NCBI GenBank assembly: GCA_018340375.1
Contig: JAFFJZ010000001.1
Location: 50,708,001 to 50,772,000 of the forward strand
Length of the DNA: 64,000 nucleotides
From: Gonatopus flavifemur
Lineage: Eukaryota > Arthropoda > Insecta > Hymenoptera > Dryinidae
Direction: 5' to 3'
In this document: piece by piece, positions 1-11,661 of the stretch
Numbering within the stretch: the stretch's first letter is position 1
Layout: every line of letters starts with the position of its first letter
The notes under the pieces: model-generated
The model's database searches: none
The model's input: only the letters and a program-made list of their open reading frames with translations
What the model was told of the DNA's origin: nothing
Made by a program: the position numbers and the translations under genes

Positions 1-2545
1 TCTGAATATGATCAAGATAACCGAAAATAATAATTCGTGTTGAATGGGATGTATGGTACAAACAGGAATCTTCGGAACACTGGGCGAATTGTACTAGAAA
101 GACCATTGTGAGAATCATACGTGCGGTACAAACGTAATGTAGAATTTAATGTCAGATAAATGGAATGCAGGAATACCAATTGAATGGTATTGCATCAGGA
201 TACGAGATGATCACTTATGTCAATGGCGATATTATTATTGCGGCATTCAATGAAAACATTCAATTTTGATATCTTCATTGCCCTCCGAAACTGGATTATT
301 TTGCAAGTAAATGAGAAAAAACGATCCTGATGGTGATAACGCAGCATAGAATGAATTGAAAAAATGAATCCTGAATCAGTCTCTTTCTTTTTCCAGGTTC
401 AATTCATTCCTGAACAAATAACAACCCGAGTGAAAAAATTTATATATAATTTTCAAATGTTTTCTACCTGGAAATTGAACCAGTTAAATTCCAAGGAGAA
501 AATATTCCCGTAAAATATTTTTATAATACTTTTGTGAAAAGGTTTATAAAAATTCTGCAAGACTTTCACGTTCAAACTCTTCTAATAAACACGTCTATTC
601 AATTTCTGTGACCAAATTTTAGGAACAGATCATTGATTCTAAAAGAAAAAATCAACATTCAATATAATATTCTTCTTCCACCCATGAATTTCTGGTTTAA
701 ACTCATTCACTTAGCTACCTCACGTCCAGTCGGTAATTGACACTATAATATAAACGTCATACAAAACAGCATAGTTCAATTTCTAGTCAGGATAATTGAG
801 ACAAAGTTCATGATTAATTTATCACGAAGTTTATGTTTGATATTCAACTCATCACGGAAGTGTCTGGCTTATTAGACTTTGAATTGAATTTGTATAGAAC
901 GACCGTAAAATCAAATCTCGTTGTTATTGTTGCATACGTATTACATGGAGATAATTATCATCCGAAGAACAAGTCAGCTTGTTTATGAGGAAGATTTAAT
1001 ATCAGATTTTTGTGAGAGAAAGTGAGTAATTAGAGGTGCTTCGTTACCGTGATAGTCTTAAAACTATCTACGTCTACGTCCTCGAATCACATGATAAAAA
1101 TAATTGAAGTGCATTTTTTTTTTGTGCATTCAACAATGTCCATTGCATTTTGTTGAAACTCGGTGGAAAGCTAACAATGTGTTGAAAAGGCATTGACTTT
1201 GTATTACTTGAATAATGGTTATTGCTGTGTCGACAGCGATGTGTATAATGGACTTTTACTGACAATCGATTCCGGATGTCCCACGTCTCGAGTACCACCA
1301 CGCGGTCGTAAGGAATTCTGTCGCCTCGCAAAGAGAACTTCATGTCGTAGGACATTAAGCGTTTAAGGAAAGTCTTTTTGCATAGAAGTTTTTACGTCAC
1401 AGTCAGAGTAGAGTTCGTATTGGTGAAATTTTCCAAGAAAGTCAACAGTCGTAAATTATTCTGCTATTCAAATTCAAAGGATTGTGCGTGTGTGGATTAA
1501 TATTTCCTGAGGATCTTCCGTGTTGAACATTAAATCATGATTTTCCTTTGTACCGTCTTTGTATTTTGGAAATTGTGAAGATGAAATTGTAGTTATGCAC
1601 GAAATACAGGGCATTGTTCATTCAGTTCTCTTAGTATTAGGAATATTGAAGACTGAATGTAAGGATAGAGTTGTGAATAACGACGACAATAATCAAGGAA
1701 GCTGATGATGATTGTATGGTACAGCACGCAAAATACACAAGCGTTAATTGACGGTTATTCACGCGAGTTGCTCATAGTCAATTGTTAACGAGTACCTTCC
1801 GGATGATTAAAGTAATCATTCTAATACTATGTATTCCTTGTTTATTGTAATATATACTGCAGTAATCTTCGCATCTAACTTGTTTTTCTTATGCACTTGG
1901 ATATCACCTTTGTAATGATGTTGTCATTAATGTTGGAAAATCATACACGGAAAAAAAGAGATAGTTGCAGCAACTACTTAAACAGTCGATTTTCGACCAT
2001 CTACTTGAGTAGTTGCTGCAACTACTTAGTAGTCAGGACAAGTAAGTCGGTAGTTGCACTAACTCACGTAAATACCTGAGGTATTTTGAATCAATTAAGA
2101 CAGCTAACGTGTTACTTGTTCTGACTACCAAGTAGCTGCAGGAACTACTTAAGTACATGGTCGAGAATCGACTATTTAAGTAGTTGCTGCAACTATTTCT
2201 TTTTTTCCCGTGTAGTTTTTCCGTGAGTCTGTCTGTTAAAATGAACGATTTCACTAACGGGATGTATGTTGATCTAAATCTAACATGGATTATACACTTC
2301 GAACGTGCGTCGAAGAATCCTCTTATGTTGTATTAGAGACTCATTGTAACTCAGCGATACACCCCTTTTGAAGTGTAACTCGATCTGCCAGACCTCTATG
2401 AGGTATTTGAACACATTTACCTGTTGTATTGATTGCATATTCAACACACACCGTAGTTGTTGGAGGTTATCAAGCTTGTTAGTTGCAAAAGCCTTCACGC
2501 GAGAGGACATACACGGCAAAAGAACTAAGTGTACTACCAACTTAC
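1..2545. other. Intron of gene A running off the left edge
   Basis: No coding exon was seen on either strand. Apart from the inverted-repeat element at 1946..2212 it is unremarkable AT-rich DNA. The C-terminal exon of gene A is not here. Confidence 0.6.
1946..2212. mobile_element. TA-flanked inverted-repeat element (MITE)
   Basis: It begins CACGGAAAAAAAGAGATAGT, and its other end is the reverse complement with few mismatches; the arms extend roughly 75 bases each. TA lies directly outside both ends. The word GTAGTTGCAGCAACTAC recurs inside. Two open frames read the two arms in opposite directions and look alike only because of the inversion. Confidence 0.85.
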
Positions 2546-2760
2546 CCTGTTGTTGAACCCACGACCCACACGCTCATCGTTAACCCAGATCTGCCATTCC
2601 CCCGTATGGCCATTCCAACTCTGGCAAGAGTGGTACCACTTGTTAAGCCGCAGAGGATAATTCAATCTATACAGATTGTGCCCGTCGATATTCATCATAT
2701 AGTAAGAACTTCTCGGCGTGTTTGCCACCCACGAGAGAATGCCTCGTGGTTGATCACCGA
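2546..2760 (-). CDS. Gene A coding exon 3 (central pentraxin strands)
   Basis: It is 215 bp, with acceptor CATCTTTCAG and donor GG|GTAAGT. Two bases complete the split codon from exon 2 (G+TC, Val120). It contains NKWYHSCQSWNGHTGEW and IWVNDERVGRG, the hallmark central strands of a pentraxin. It leaves in phase 0, as exon 3 of gene B does. Confidence 0.9.
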
Positions 2761-5700
2761 CTGAAAGATGACAAGGTGCAAATAATCTTGACAAGTACTT
2801 AACATAAAAAGTGTGATAATGGATCATCGGTTCCAAGAAAATGAATAAAACTCTCACTCTGTCGATTATATTTGAATTTTTGTCAAAAAGAAAAACGAAC
2901 AAAAAACCAACAAATTCAACATTATCCTCCCCTCATCTTATCATAATTATCGAGTATCTTGAAAACAAGTTTCAATCACTTCAATAGACTTTCAATATCT
3001 CGTTCAAGTATCGGCGAATTTGATTATCGAATATGCATCGAGATTTTATGAATATACTCAGAGTGAGAGCAATATTTTTACAAGTCCAATTAATTCAAGT
3101 AAGGATGAACTGTCATTCATACGTCAAACTGATTTCTCTTCAACACGGTATAAACAAGAATTCCGTTTCAATTATTTTACATAATGATACGATGATCGAT
3201 TAATATCGAGTACAATCAACTTCGTTTTGATAATTGTGACACTTCATTCTTCTCGAACGAGAAATTAACGCGAGTCCAAATTCCGAAGGCATAACATTTC
3301 TCTGAAGTTGTTTTTTTTTGGTCTCGAGGAAAGAGAAAATAAAAATCATATAAAAAAAGATTGAGAAACTTTCGCTACTGTGATTTTTATTATTCTTACA
3401 TCAATGTGGGCAAGTCTTCGTGTACTCAAGTACTTATGTTCATGAAATTTAGTATATGTAAGAGAAAAAGATAGATAGTATCAAAGAAATCAGATGATTC
3501 TCACCTGCGTAAGAGAACAATGGATGATCGTTGGTATGATTATGAAACTTGGTCCACATGCAGAGGGTGAATTCTTTCATGTCAGGAAGGTCAACTTTGT
3601 AATGAATATACTGTAACAAAATAAAAATACAATGACATTGTGAAATCATTCATCATTATTACGTGTATTCAATAATTGTCATGCAACCTTGATCTCTTAA
3701 CTCTTGAATTTCATTTCGTAATACTTGCAACGTAATTGTATTATATACCGACACGTAACCATATCCCAGGGGTATTTTAGAGCAAAATATTGAATAAATA
3801 TATAACAAAATTTCGACAACATTTATTTAGTTGGAAAAATTGAAGACCTGTTTGATATAAATATAATTACACGAATACAGTTCGATCGTTAGAAGTTATA
3901 TCAATTATCTAATACAGAGTAAATAACATGGATTCAATTGGAATAATCAACCACCGGTTTTCTTTGCGTTATGTCTTGTATATCAAAGAGGAGCGCGACT
4001 TAATTGAAACTGGTACTACGGCTGACATAAACTCGCGCAGTTCCTTTTATAGAATGAATCCGATCTCACTGGAGTATCAGGACGACAGTATTGCATAGAG
4101 AAACCTGGAAATCGTTATGTGAATGTTACATCATCACTACCAATGAGGAGATTGAATGGTCTCAATGATAGATACAAATACAACCCTTCCCAAACTTCAC
4201 CGCTATGTGCTCTTGAAGATTGAATTCGCCCACAGCATTTGTCGGATAAAAATAATATAGAAAGTCGTTGAATCGTAGACACAAGTCTAAACGTAATTTT
4301 CATTCCACAGAGACAAACTGAATCAATTGTGAGAATAAAAATTGTATCAACTTGAATTGTATAACTTCACCGGAAACAACATTCCGAAAACCAGCCCACG
4401 AAATTAGGGATAAAAATAAAACACGTTTGGACGGAGTCTTTGAGAAAGCAAATTTTTCATCTACCGTGTTCGAATATCAGAGTGAGAAAGTTGATATTCT
4501 AGTAGAATAAGTTCGAAACAATTCATCCGGAACGATATAGAAGTTTAATTATACGCCATAGATGATTTATATTGAAAAAATGAACAAAATGTTCTGATAA
4601 ATTTCACCAGAATAGAATTTTTTTCTGTATTTGCATGGGAAATAATTGTATTGAATTGCCGATCAGCCACGCTAGGAATGACTTATGACACTACATTCCA
4701 ATTTCTGCACGAATAATAAACGCGGAAGGTTGAATAATCGAAGAAAGCATACCTGTCGAATCAATCGTCCACATGGATTAGTTTTTTCAATTTCTTCCTC
4801 CTTCGATTCTTATCACATATAATTTTGAAAGACATTTCAACAAATCGGTGCTACATATGATTCTGTTCTATTTGTGGAACACATTTTTTATCGCCATCCA
4901 CAAAACCTTACGTACCATAAAGAATTCTTTGTTCTTCTGTCTGCACTGAAAACACAGTTTGTTCCAGCCGAACAAAAGTTTGGTTGGAATGAACACACAT
5001 AAACTTTTTGGTTGGCTGAAATAAAATTTATTTGGAGTGAACAAAATTTGGTTCACAATATTTAAGGCTCTCATACAGACAAATAAATTTTGTTCATCCT
5101 AAATAAATTCTATTTCAGCCAACCAAAAAGTTTCTTCGCGTTCATTTTTGCCGAAACAAACGTTTTTTCAGTGTGAGAGATAAAACATTGCCGAATGATT
5201 GGACCCAATCAAAATTTAACAACTGGCGCAGTACTGGCATTTGTCCGAAATGATAACGCTTTTCCGTACTGGGTACTGGCACAGTACTGGTAATCGGTAA
5301 TGGTCTTCAGTACCGGCGCAATACGCCCAATCAGAATTCCACAACTAGCGCTGTACTGCGCCAGTACCGGCTTAGACTGGCGGGGTACTGGTGGTCTGTA
5401 CTGCAGCAGTACTGGCATTTGTCCGAAATAATAACGCTTTTCCATACTGGGTAAATGCTAGCCGACTCTTGGGGGCCCAATACTCGCACTGTACTCCACC
5501 TGTTGTCAACATTGGCATACTTCGGTTTTTTCTGATTAGGAAATTGCATGTCAAATTCAAAAAATTAAACAATTATTCTCTGTAAACGCTTCCCAGTGAT
5601 CAGCAGGATATGATGAATAATGAGCAAAGATGTGTTTCGTTAATAATTTTATGTCTCATCGAAAATGAATGGAGCGTTTGTTTTCTGCTACACGAGAGGA

Positions 5701-8700
5701 AAATGAGGAACTTATATTTAACACGAAGTGGGCTTTGATTAATTCTTCCTTACAGAGAAGTTTCAAGATTCAAGAAGATAAAGCATAATACAGAACAAAT
5801 TTCTCTTCTTGGATAGGTTAATCAATCTATCGATAGATCTACTACTACAATGGAATCATTAAAGGTGAATACGATTTTTTTAGTACATCCAGTCTCCCGT
5901 ATCGATTGTATCGATAAAAGAACAATGTACAACGTGTTTTTTCTTCCGTTCTAGCCACTAGTTCGGAAATTCTACTCTATCTCTGTGTAGATCCCTTGCA
6001 ACTCCAGGGTATTTTATTAGATTTCTTATTTACTTTGACACCTGGGAACAGTAACAACACTGAGTGAAGAGAAATATCACTGTTTGTAGAAAATTGACTG
6101 GTGATTGATCAGGAATTATTATTAGATTGATTTCTTATTGAATCTGGTAACGTCATCGGGATTAAAGCGTATCTCTCGAATATACCTGACTGAGATTAAA
6201 CGTGGAATCAAGGAATTAATGTTTCTGTATGGATTGCGATAGATTTTCTATCACATTCGTAATAATTATTGTATTCTTTCCTTGGGATGGATTTTTAGTT
6301 GAAGTCGAGAATGTTTCCTTCGACAATTAACCCGAGTCGAAAAATTGTAATACTTTTCAAAGCCTCATTAACTCGTAATACGCAACGATCCAGAGTGGAA
6401 TCAGGTCGAAAAGAGGTTAACAGCAGGTCAAATGAGAATTTTAAAAACAAGACCAAGTTGAGACCAGGTTGAGAACAGGCTGAGATCAGGGTGAAAAATA
6501 AAATCAAACCTGATTCACTCCGTAATACGCAACAAATCAGAGCTAAATCAAGTTTCACTTTTCGACTCGGGAAATGTTGATCAATTTCTCCTTGTTCCGA
6601 ACATTATTTGTGGAATGAACTACTCACAATAATCCGGGTGCGAACGAATTGATCTCAAAGAAATCAGTGCCCTACATATTTTCAAATATGCCGAATTCCA
6701 TCAATCTTGGAAATTTTTAAATTTGCAAATCGTTGAGGACATATATTGTTCATCATTTGAACAATTCTGATATGATAGGGCAATTTTATTCACTGATTCA
6801 AATTTATTACACCAGAACAAAGGGTAGTCTTTTGTTTATGAAATTACAAGATGAAACGTTTCTGAGAACAGAATTTTCAAAAGGAAAATTTGTACGATGA
6901 ATATATTACATGGAAATTTGTTTTTTGTTCCAGGTACGTAATTTGAAGGATGTTCTCATGCAGTTTAACTGTAAGTCTTTGAATAATGTGATACTCATTT
7001 TGCGATCTCAACAACATCCAACTTGTCCTTTGTAATGAAACAGAATTTGTGCAACACGTTGTCCTGATCGCATCACGTTAATCTTTGGAAGGCAAGGGAA
7101 TTTTAAGTACAAGGTTTGGCTCCATATTGCGCTAGCTGTCCTCTGAGGGTTAATGGTCTGGGGCATCTGTGGATAATTGTGAGGTCTAAAACACTTTTGA
7201 ACTATCAGGATTTGTTTTTCGTGTTACCAGCAGTTATAGAATTTAACAGAATAATATCTAAAAGATCTGAGCAATAATTGACAGTATCGATATTTTTTAT
7301 AAAAAATTTTGCAAGCTTATATTGAATTTTTATAAAATATCGATCGAAACTTCGTACAAATTGTATACAAAATACCGATATCGTCGAACATCGTCAGCCC
7401 CTAACGAACACATATGTCGAATATTTACTATATTTTTCTGTACAATTTGTGTGAAAAATTTCTCACAAACTGGTCTTCGAAAACAACATTCTTGATATGT
7501 TTTCGGGATATATGTGGCCTTCCCGAGGCAAAAATCAAATATAATTGACTATCCTATTTGCTGGGATATTACAGAAGATTGTATTACATAACTCTTTGAT
7601 TGAGACAAAGTCATCATAATGAATTCCAAAGAAAATTCCCCATTATAAACAGTAAGAATTATCCATACTTTAGTCATATCAGTTCAGAACTCCACAATTA
7701 CCGGGGAATAAAACAGAACTATGATCGCAAGTTCTAAAATCATCCAGGTCATATTTACTCCCAACTTGTGCATGACCTAATGAAGTCTTACTTCAATTCT
7801 GCTGATGTACACGTTACGAAACTTCTCTTATTCTAAACTACGTATGAGTTTGAGGATAACGAAAGCTCTTGTGTAGTAGAGGTTTCAATGTGCTAACCAT
7901 CAAAAGGCAAACGTACAGATTTTGGAAGAACTTTGCATTGGAAAGAAGAAATTAATACACATTCCCCTAACGATTGGTCATCATAAGTTTCGTCTGTCCT
8001 TCACAGGAGATTTTGATATCAACAATAAACAAAATTCTATGCTTCATGTATCCTAATATCCAACTGATTTTGAATAAAACGCTAAAGGAGAATATTAGAA
8101 CATATTGCGGTAATAGAAATCTTTCAACAAAATTCTGACTATTGAGACAAATCATCATGATTTATACAAAGTTGAAATCCAAAAAAGAAAACCACCAGAA
8201 CTATGGTGGTGCATAAGAAATTTTTTCAATATTAGAACGATGGTAGCAGTCGAATTACCAATTGAGATTTTTTCTACCTTTGTTTTGATGCATGTTAATA
8301 AACTAAAAGGCATAGAATCTTAACGTTCTCTGAGAGTTCATAGATCAATTGTAATTTCACCGAAGGGGATCTGCTGAAATTCTATCACAGATTGAGAATT
8401 TCGAATCAGGAAATAAAGAGTGACGAGGGAATATTATTTCCCGATGAGCATAAGATTGGTTTCAGAGATAAAGAAATCGACAAAATCGATAGATTCTTCG
8501 TAGAATCGATTCCTTTTCTATAAAGAAATTGTCGAGGTTTATCGATTTTTAGAAAATCTTGATCGAAATTTGATACCGCTGTACCTCCAAAACCTGTGCT
8601 ATGCTCATTGAGAAATGATATTCCTTCGAAAATGATGAGCACCTGAGCATCTTTTAGAATGCATTCTCACCTGAAACTGGCAGTCCTAAAAAATAGGCGA

Positions 8701-11633
8701 CAAAAATACTTCTTTTGCGGTCACTCTTGGTGCCGTCATTCTAGGGTTACTTTGTTCAAATCAATGTTTATTAGAATCAAATAACATTTTTTGTCTGCGT
8801 AGAAAGATTTCGAGGGCCTGAATATCGGTGAATCAATACAAAAAAAAATTTAGACTAAAAACGAAACAAACGAACTGTACGAATATATCAACTGATCGTA
8901 TCATTCAAATCGGAAATCATGATCTGTAGAAGGTATACTAAAACAATGAAAGCGCCACAAAACAATGAAAAAGTACTCATAATTTCGTGAACAATTCGAA
9001 AAAGTGAAATTGTTTTCAAATCCGATTTCTTCCTGTTTCTTTTTCGCGTCGTCTTCAAGAATTGTTCCGACCCGCTGATCGTCAACAAACGAGGTCTTTG
9101 TCACGTGTTTATATAAGGATTTCAAACCCATCTCATTGCCACGTTTCTAATTTTTCCTTCAATATCAAACATGATCTAACGACAGGCAGTTGAATATTAA
9201 AACTAGTCTCACGACAGTGACCTTCGGAAAAAAGTGTACATAGGAAACTTTATCATTTTAAAATATGATACCAATGAAATGAGATATTATTTAATCGAAA
9301 TTAATCTTGATACGTTTTTATGAAAATAAAGCATGTTTCTAAGATAAGTTCTTCAGAACGATCAATTATAAATATATACAGTCATTATTACAAGATCAAA
9401 TTAAAAAGTTCTAAGATGAAGCTTCTATACACGATATATCTACACTGCGATGCACAATATCAAAACTTCCCATTCACCACAGACGTTATTATGTCATTAT
9501 TCGCACCATTGAGACGATAAATCTTCTAAATTGTAGTAAAGAAACATCAATCATTAGCATCGAAAACGATGGATGTTTCTGTTTTGTTATTCAAAGAATA
9601 GAAACGATCGGAACAATCAAGCGACTCGAGAAAAGTGAAAGAGCTGAAGAGATCGAAGAGACGATGATAATAATCGATCATGAATCATCGTCATCTATAT
9701 GCTTAATCTCACGTAGAAAAATATTAGGAATAGATTTGTCGCTAGGTTATCGAACTCTCAAGAGCTATTACAGTGATGTAATTTGTGGGACTTTCATTTC
9801 CCATGTTGATTTGTAGTATCCAACATCATTTCCTAATGACCGAATCAACTTATCTCGAACGGTAGCTAAGAAATTGAACATCTCCCATCAATTAATTAAA
9901 ACAATTTCAACCTAATGGAATAGTATGAATCTGGATAAATTACATCATTCGCCAATCGCTTAATCGAATCGGTGTCGGTATTTTAATTCATCATTATCCG
10001 ATTATTGAATCGATAATAGATCTTGATTGTTTTTCTCATCAGGGTTGAATAAAGTCCAATCATTCCAAACCGCAAAGAAATCGTTTCTCGAAGAGAAATT
10101 AGTCAGATAATAAATCAATTGCGTTAATTTGTGTATAAATTTTGGAAAAACTGTTGATATTTTGGAATACATATTTCCTTAGCTTGCAAAGTAATAATCT
10201 TTTGGACAGATGCATCATTCGCGAACCGTATGAGGAGTACTATAACTCTTCACGCTCGAAAGATTACAAGAGAAGTGCAAGTCGAGTCAACTCCCCGCAA
10301 ATATGTACGTTCTGCAACGAACGACCATTGAAAGTAAGAGAAAACACTCCTATCGCTAGCTGAACGTACTATTCTCCTCAATTTCAATCGAAGGCATGCC
10401 TCGATTTACATTTCGATTCTCTCATGAAATATTCTTGACTTAAAGCATGAAGGAGAGAGAAGAACCATGTGGGTCGCGATCGGGATTCCATTCGATGCTA
10501 CCCGAAACGTTGGAAATTCATAACTTCATAACATCCAAGTACGAGGAACAAAGGAAACAAAGTTGATCCAAAGAAAAACACGGATGTTGTAGGATATTTT
10601 GTATACGCGCAGTAGTACGGTTCATTTGACAGAGCAGCAGAGAGAAATTGAAGTTTCGATTTGTGTGTACAATAAATTATTAAGATTCATTCCAGGTGCG
10701 AGATTCAAATGACATGTTAAGTGTTCCATACGCAATGAATGCTCCCATATTCCCATATCGATTTATATAATGTCCTGCATTCAATCTATACTTGGTTTTC
10801 ATTCATTATTTTTACGTAGGTAGAACAATTCGATGAAATATCGAACTCTTTTTCAATTCTATTTCCGTGTTGATTTGATATCGATCTTGATTTCTATTGA
10901 ATACATATATAGGATATTTTTCACGTTCGAAAGGAAAGTTGTTCAGAAAATGACATTAGGACTTTTGATATCAGTTGAAAATGAAACATGCTGAAAAACA
11001 CAGTTTGGAAAATAGTACATGGTGGTAACTCGTATCACACGGAAAGACCAGGTCTATTCATATTTAGAAAGAATTGATCAACGTTTAGAGAAATGACTGT
11101 CAATTTAGGGAAAAAGAGGATCGCTGGAAAATAATCGTAGTGAGTCTACCAAAAATTCGTAGTCAAAATATTAACAGTTGATAGTTTTATTGGTATTTTT
11201 CACAGTGAAACTACCAATTGTTAATACATCGACTACGAATTCTTAGTAGATTCACTACGAATATTTTTCAGCGATCCTCGTTCCGTGCACTAGGAATTAA
11301 CAATATCATTTTTCAAATTCAAAAATACACGTTTTGTAGTATCAGAAAATATGAATGAACTTGAGAATAGATTCAACTAACCTCGAAATAGAATTGTTGG
11401 CTCATCGAGACCTTGTAAAGAGCACATTGATCTTGTTCTTGTGGTATCAGCAATTGTGGGCTTCCAATGTCGTAGGTCGATCCAGGAGACGACTGGTGTC
11501 CATAAATACCTGCCTCCTGGTGTAAAATGCTCTTGCCCGCGTGAATTGGAATAATTGGTCTCCAGGAAGAAGAGGCTCCATGAACAATACACGTGCTGCC
11601 GAGCAGCAACATGCACGAAATCAGTCTCAGCAT
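2546..11633 (-). CDS. Gene A: secreted pentraxin-domain protein, 3' part off the left edge
   Basis: Three coding exons join in frame: 11382..11633, 3505..3610 and 2546..2760, giving 191 codons before the window ends. Residues 1-19 are a signal peptide (hydrophobic MLLLGSTCIV core, likely cut after VHG). Residues 20-84 are a linker of unknown role. From about residue 85 the pentraxin fold begins: the FTLCMW strand with Cys101 and the WYHSCQSW motif with Cys165 are the two cysteines that pair in this family, and the second resembles the family signature H-x-C-x-[ST]-W. The family makes secreted, usually multimeric, calcium-dependent ligand-binding proteins; a role in immunity or extracellular matrix is inference. 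The last exon seen ends with a clean donor after codon Arg191 (GG|GTAAGT), so the C-terminal exon, equivalent to exon 4 of gene B, must lie to the left of base 1. Gene B downstream on the same strand is a paralog with identical intron phases. Confidence 0.87.
2761..3504. other. Gene A intron between coding exons 2 and 3
   Basis: It is 744 bp of ordinary intronic sequence; nothing else seen. Confidence 0.7.
3505..3610 (-). CDS. Gene A coding exon 2 (first pentraxin strands)
   Basis: It is 106 bp, with acceptor TTTGTTACAG and donor GCAG|GTGAGA. It enters in phase 0 and leaves with one base of a split codon. It reads YIHYKVDLPDMKEFTLCMW and then a segment ending PLFSYA. Gene B has an exon of exactly the same length and phase at 57520..57625, reading VPEIEEFTFCLW and ending SIFSYS. 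Confidence 0.88.
4944..5173. mobile_element. CACTGAAAA inverted-repeat element
   Basis: The left end CACTGAAAACACAGTTTGTT matches the reverse complement of the right end (CACTGAAAAAACGTTTGTTT). Inside is a second inverted pair around ACTTTTTGGTTGGCTGAAAT, so most of the element can fold. No clear target duplication. Confidence 0.7.
5216..5513. mobile_element. TACTGG-rich repeat, probable transposon
   Basis: It is packed with GTACTGG / CCAGTAC. A direct repeat of about 45 bases (CAGTACTGGCATTTGTCCGA onward) occurs at 5231 and again at 5407. The ends form an imperfect inverted repeat (AACAACTGGCGCAGTAC against a matching right end), and the right end GTTGTCAACATTGGCAT resembles the right end of the element at 41056..41929. 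Confidence 0.55.
6331..6571. mobile_element. CCCGAGTCGAAAA inverted-repeat element
   Basis: It has perfect 13-base ends, CCCGAGTCGAAAA and its complement. Inside are a direct repeat of CGTAATACGCAAC (near 6379 and 6519) and a degenerate run of GAGACCAGGTT-like units. No coding capacity. Confidence 0.7.
10183..10770 (+). CDS. Possible plus-strand gene end inside gene A intron (two exons)
   Basis: The open frame at 10183..10333 is bounded by an acceptor (ATTTCCTTAG) and a donor (AAA|GTAAGAG). It reads RCIIREPYEEYYNSSRSKDY, then RSASRVNSPQICTFCNERPLK in the same frame a few residues on. Its codons are less AT-biased than the flanks. It leaves in phase 0; the next good acceptor (GATTCATTCCAG) opens a second exon, 10696..10770, that continues in frame for 24 residues (VRDSNDMLSVPYAMNAPIF and five more) to a TAA. 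The C-x-x-C pair could be half of a zinc site, but I recognise no family. No 5' exon was found: the first exon enters with one base of a split codon, and no upstream exon with the right phase stood out. It could be a chance ORF. Confidence 0.3.
11038..11290. mobile_element. CACGGAA element with long inner hairpin
   Basis: The outer ends are CACGGAA and TTCCGTG. From 11117 to 11278 two arms starting AGGATCGCTGGAAAATA pair almost throughout, leaving a short loop around the middle. Confidence 0.65.
11382..11633 (-). CDS. Gene A coding exon 1 (signal peptide and linker)
   Basis: It starts at the ATG at 11633. An in-frame TGA lies 27 bases upstream in the same exon, which fixes this as the first usable Met. 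It codes 84 residues and ends at TTCGAG|GTTAGT with the codon complete (phase 0). The last stretch, KVSMSQQFYFE, aligns with KVILTQRGYIQ at the end of the equivalent exon in gene B. Cys69 in the linker has no partner in gene B. Confidence 0.85.
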
Positions 11634-11661
11634 TGTTGTTGTCTCGTCCTTCTCGAATCAC
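11634..11661 (-). other. Gene A 5' untranslated bases after a leader-intron acceptor
   Basis: A strong polypyrimidine acceptor (CTTTCTCTTTCGCTACAG) ends just before 11661, and 28 bases then lead to the start codon. This implies at least one upstream non-coding exon; see the candidate near 21.4 kb. Confidence 0.6.

Larger units (their letters stand above)
3611..11381. other. Gene A 7.8-kb intron between coding exons 1 and 2
   Basis: It holds the transposons at 4944..5173, 5216..5513, 6331..6571 and 11038..11290, plus the possible plus-strand exons near 10.2-10.8 kb. The rest, including 6.6-10.1 kb, shows no supported feature. Confidence 0.6.

Noticed and set aside
5209..5585. Several overlapping frames on both strands
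   Set aside because: They arise from the TACTGG repeat, not from a gene.
8888..9131. Minus-strand frames of 66 and 76 codons with a charged stretch (TILEDDAKKKQEEIGFENN)
   Set aside because: They look mildly protein-like but have no splice support in phase with gene A and no recognised family; too weak to list.
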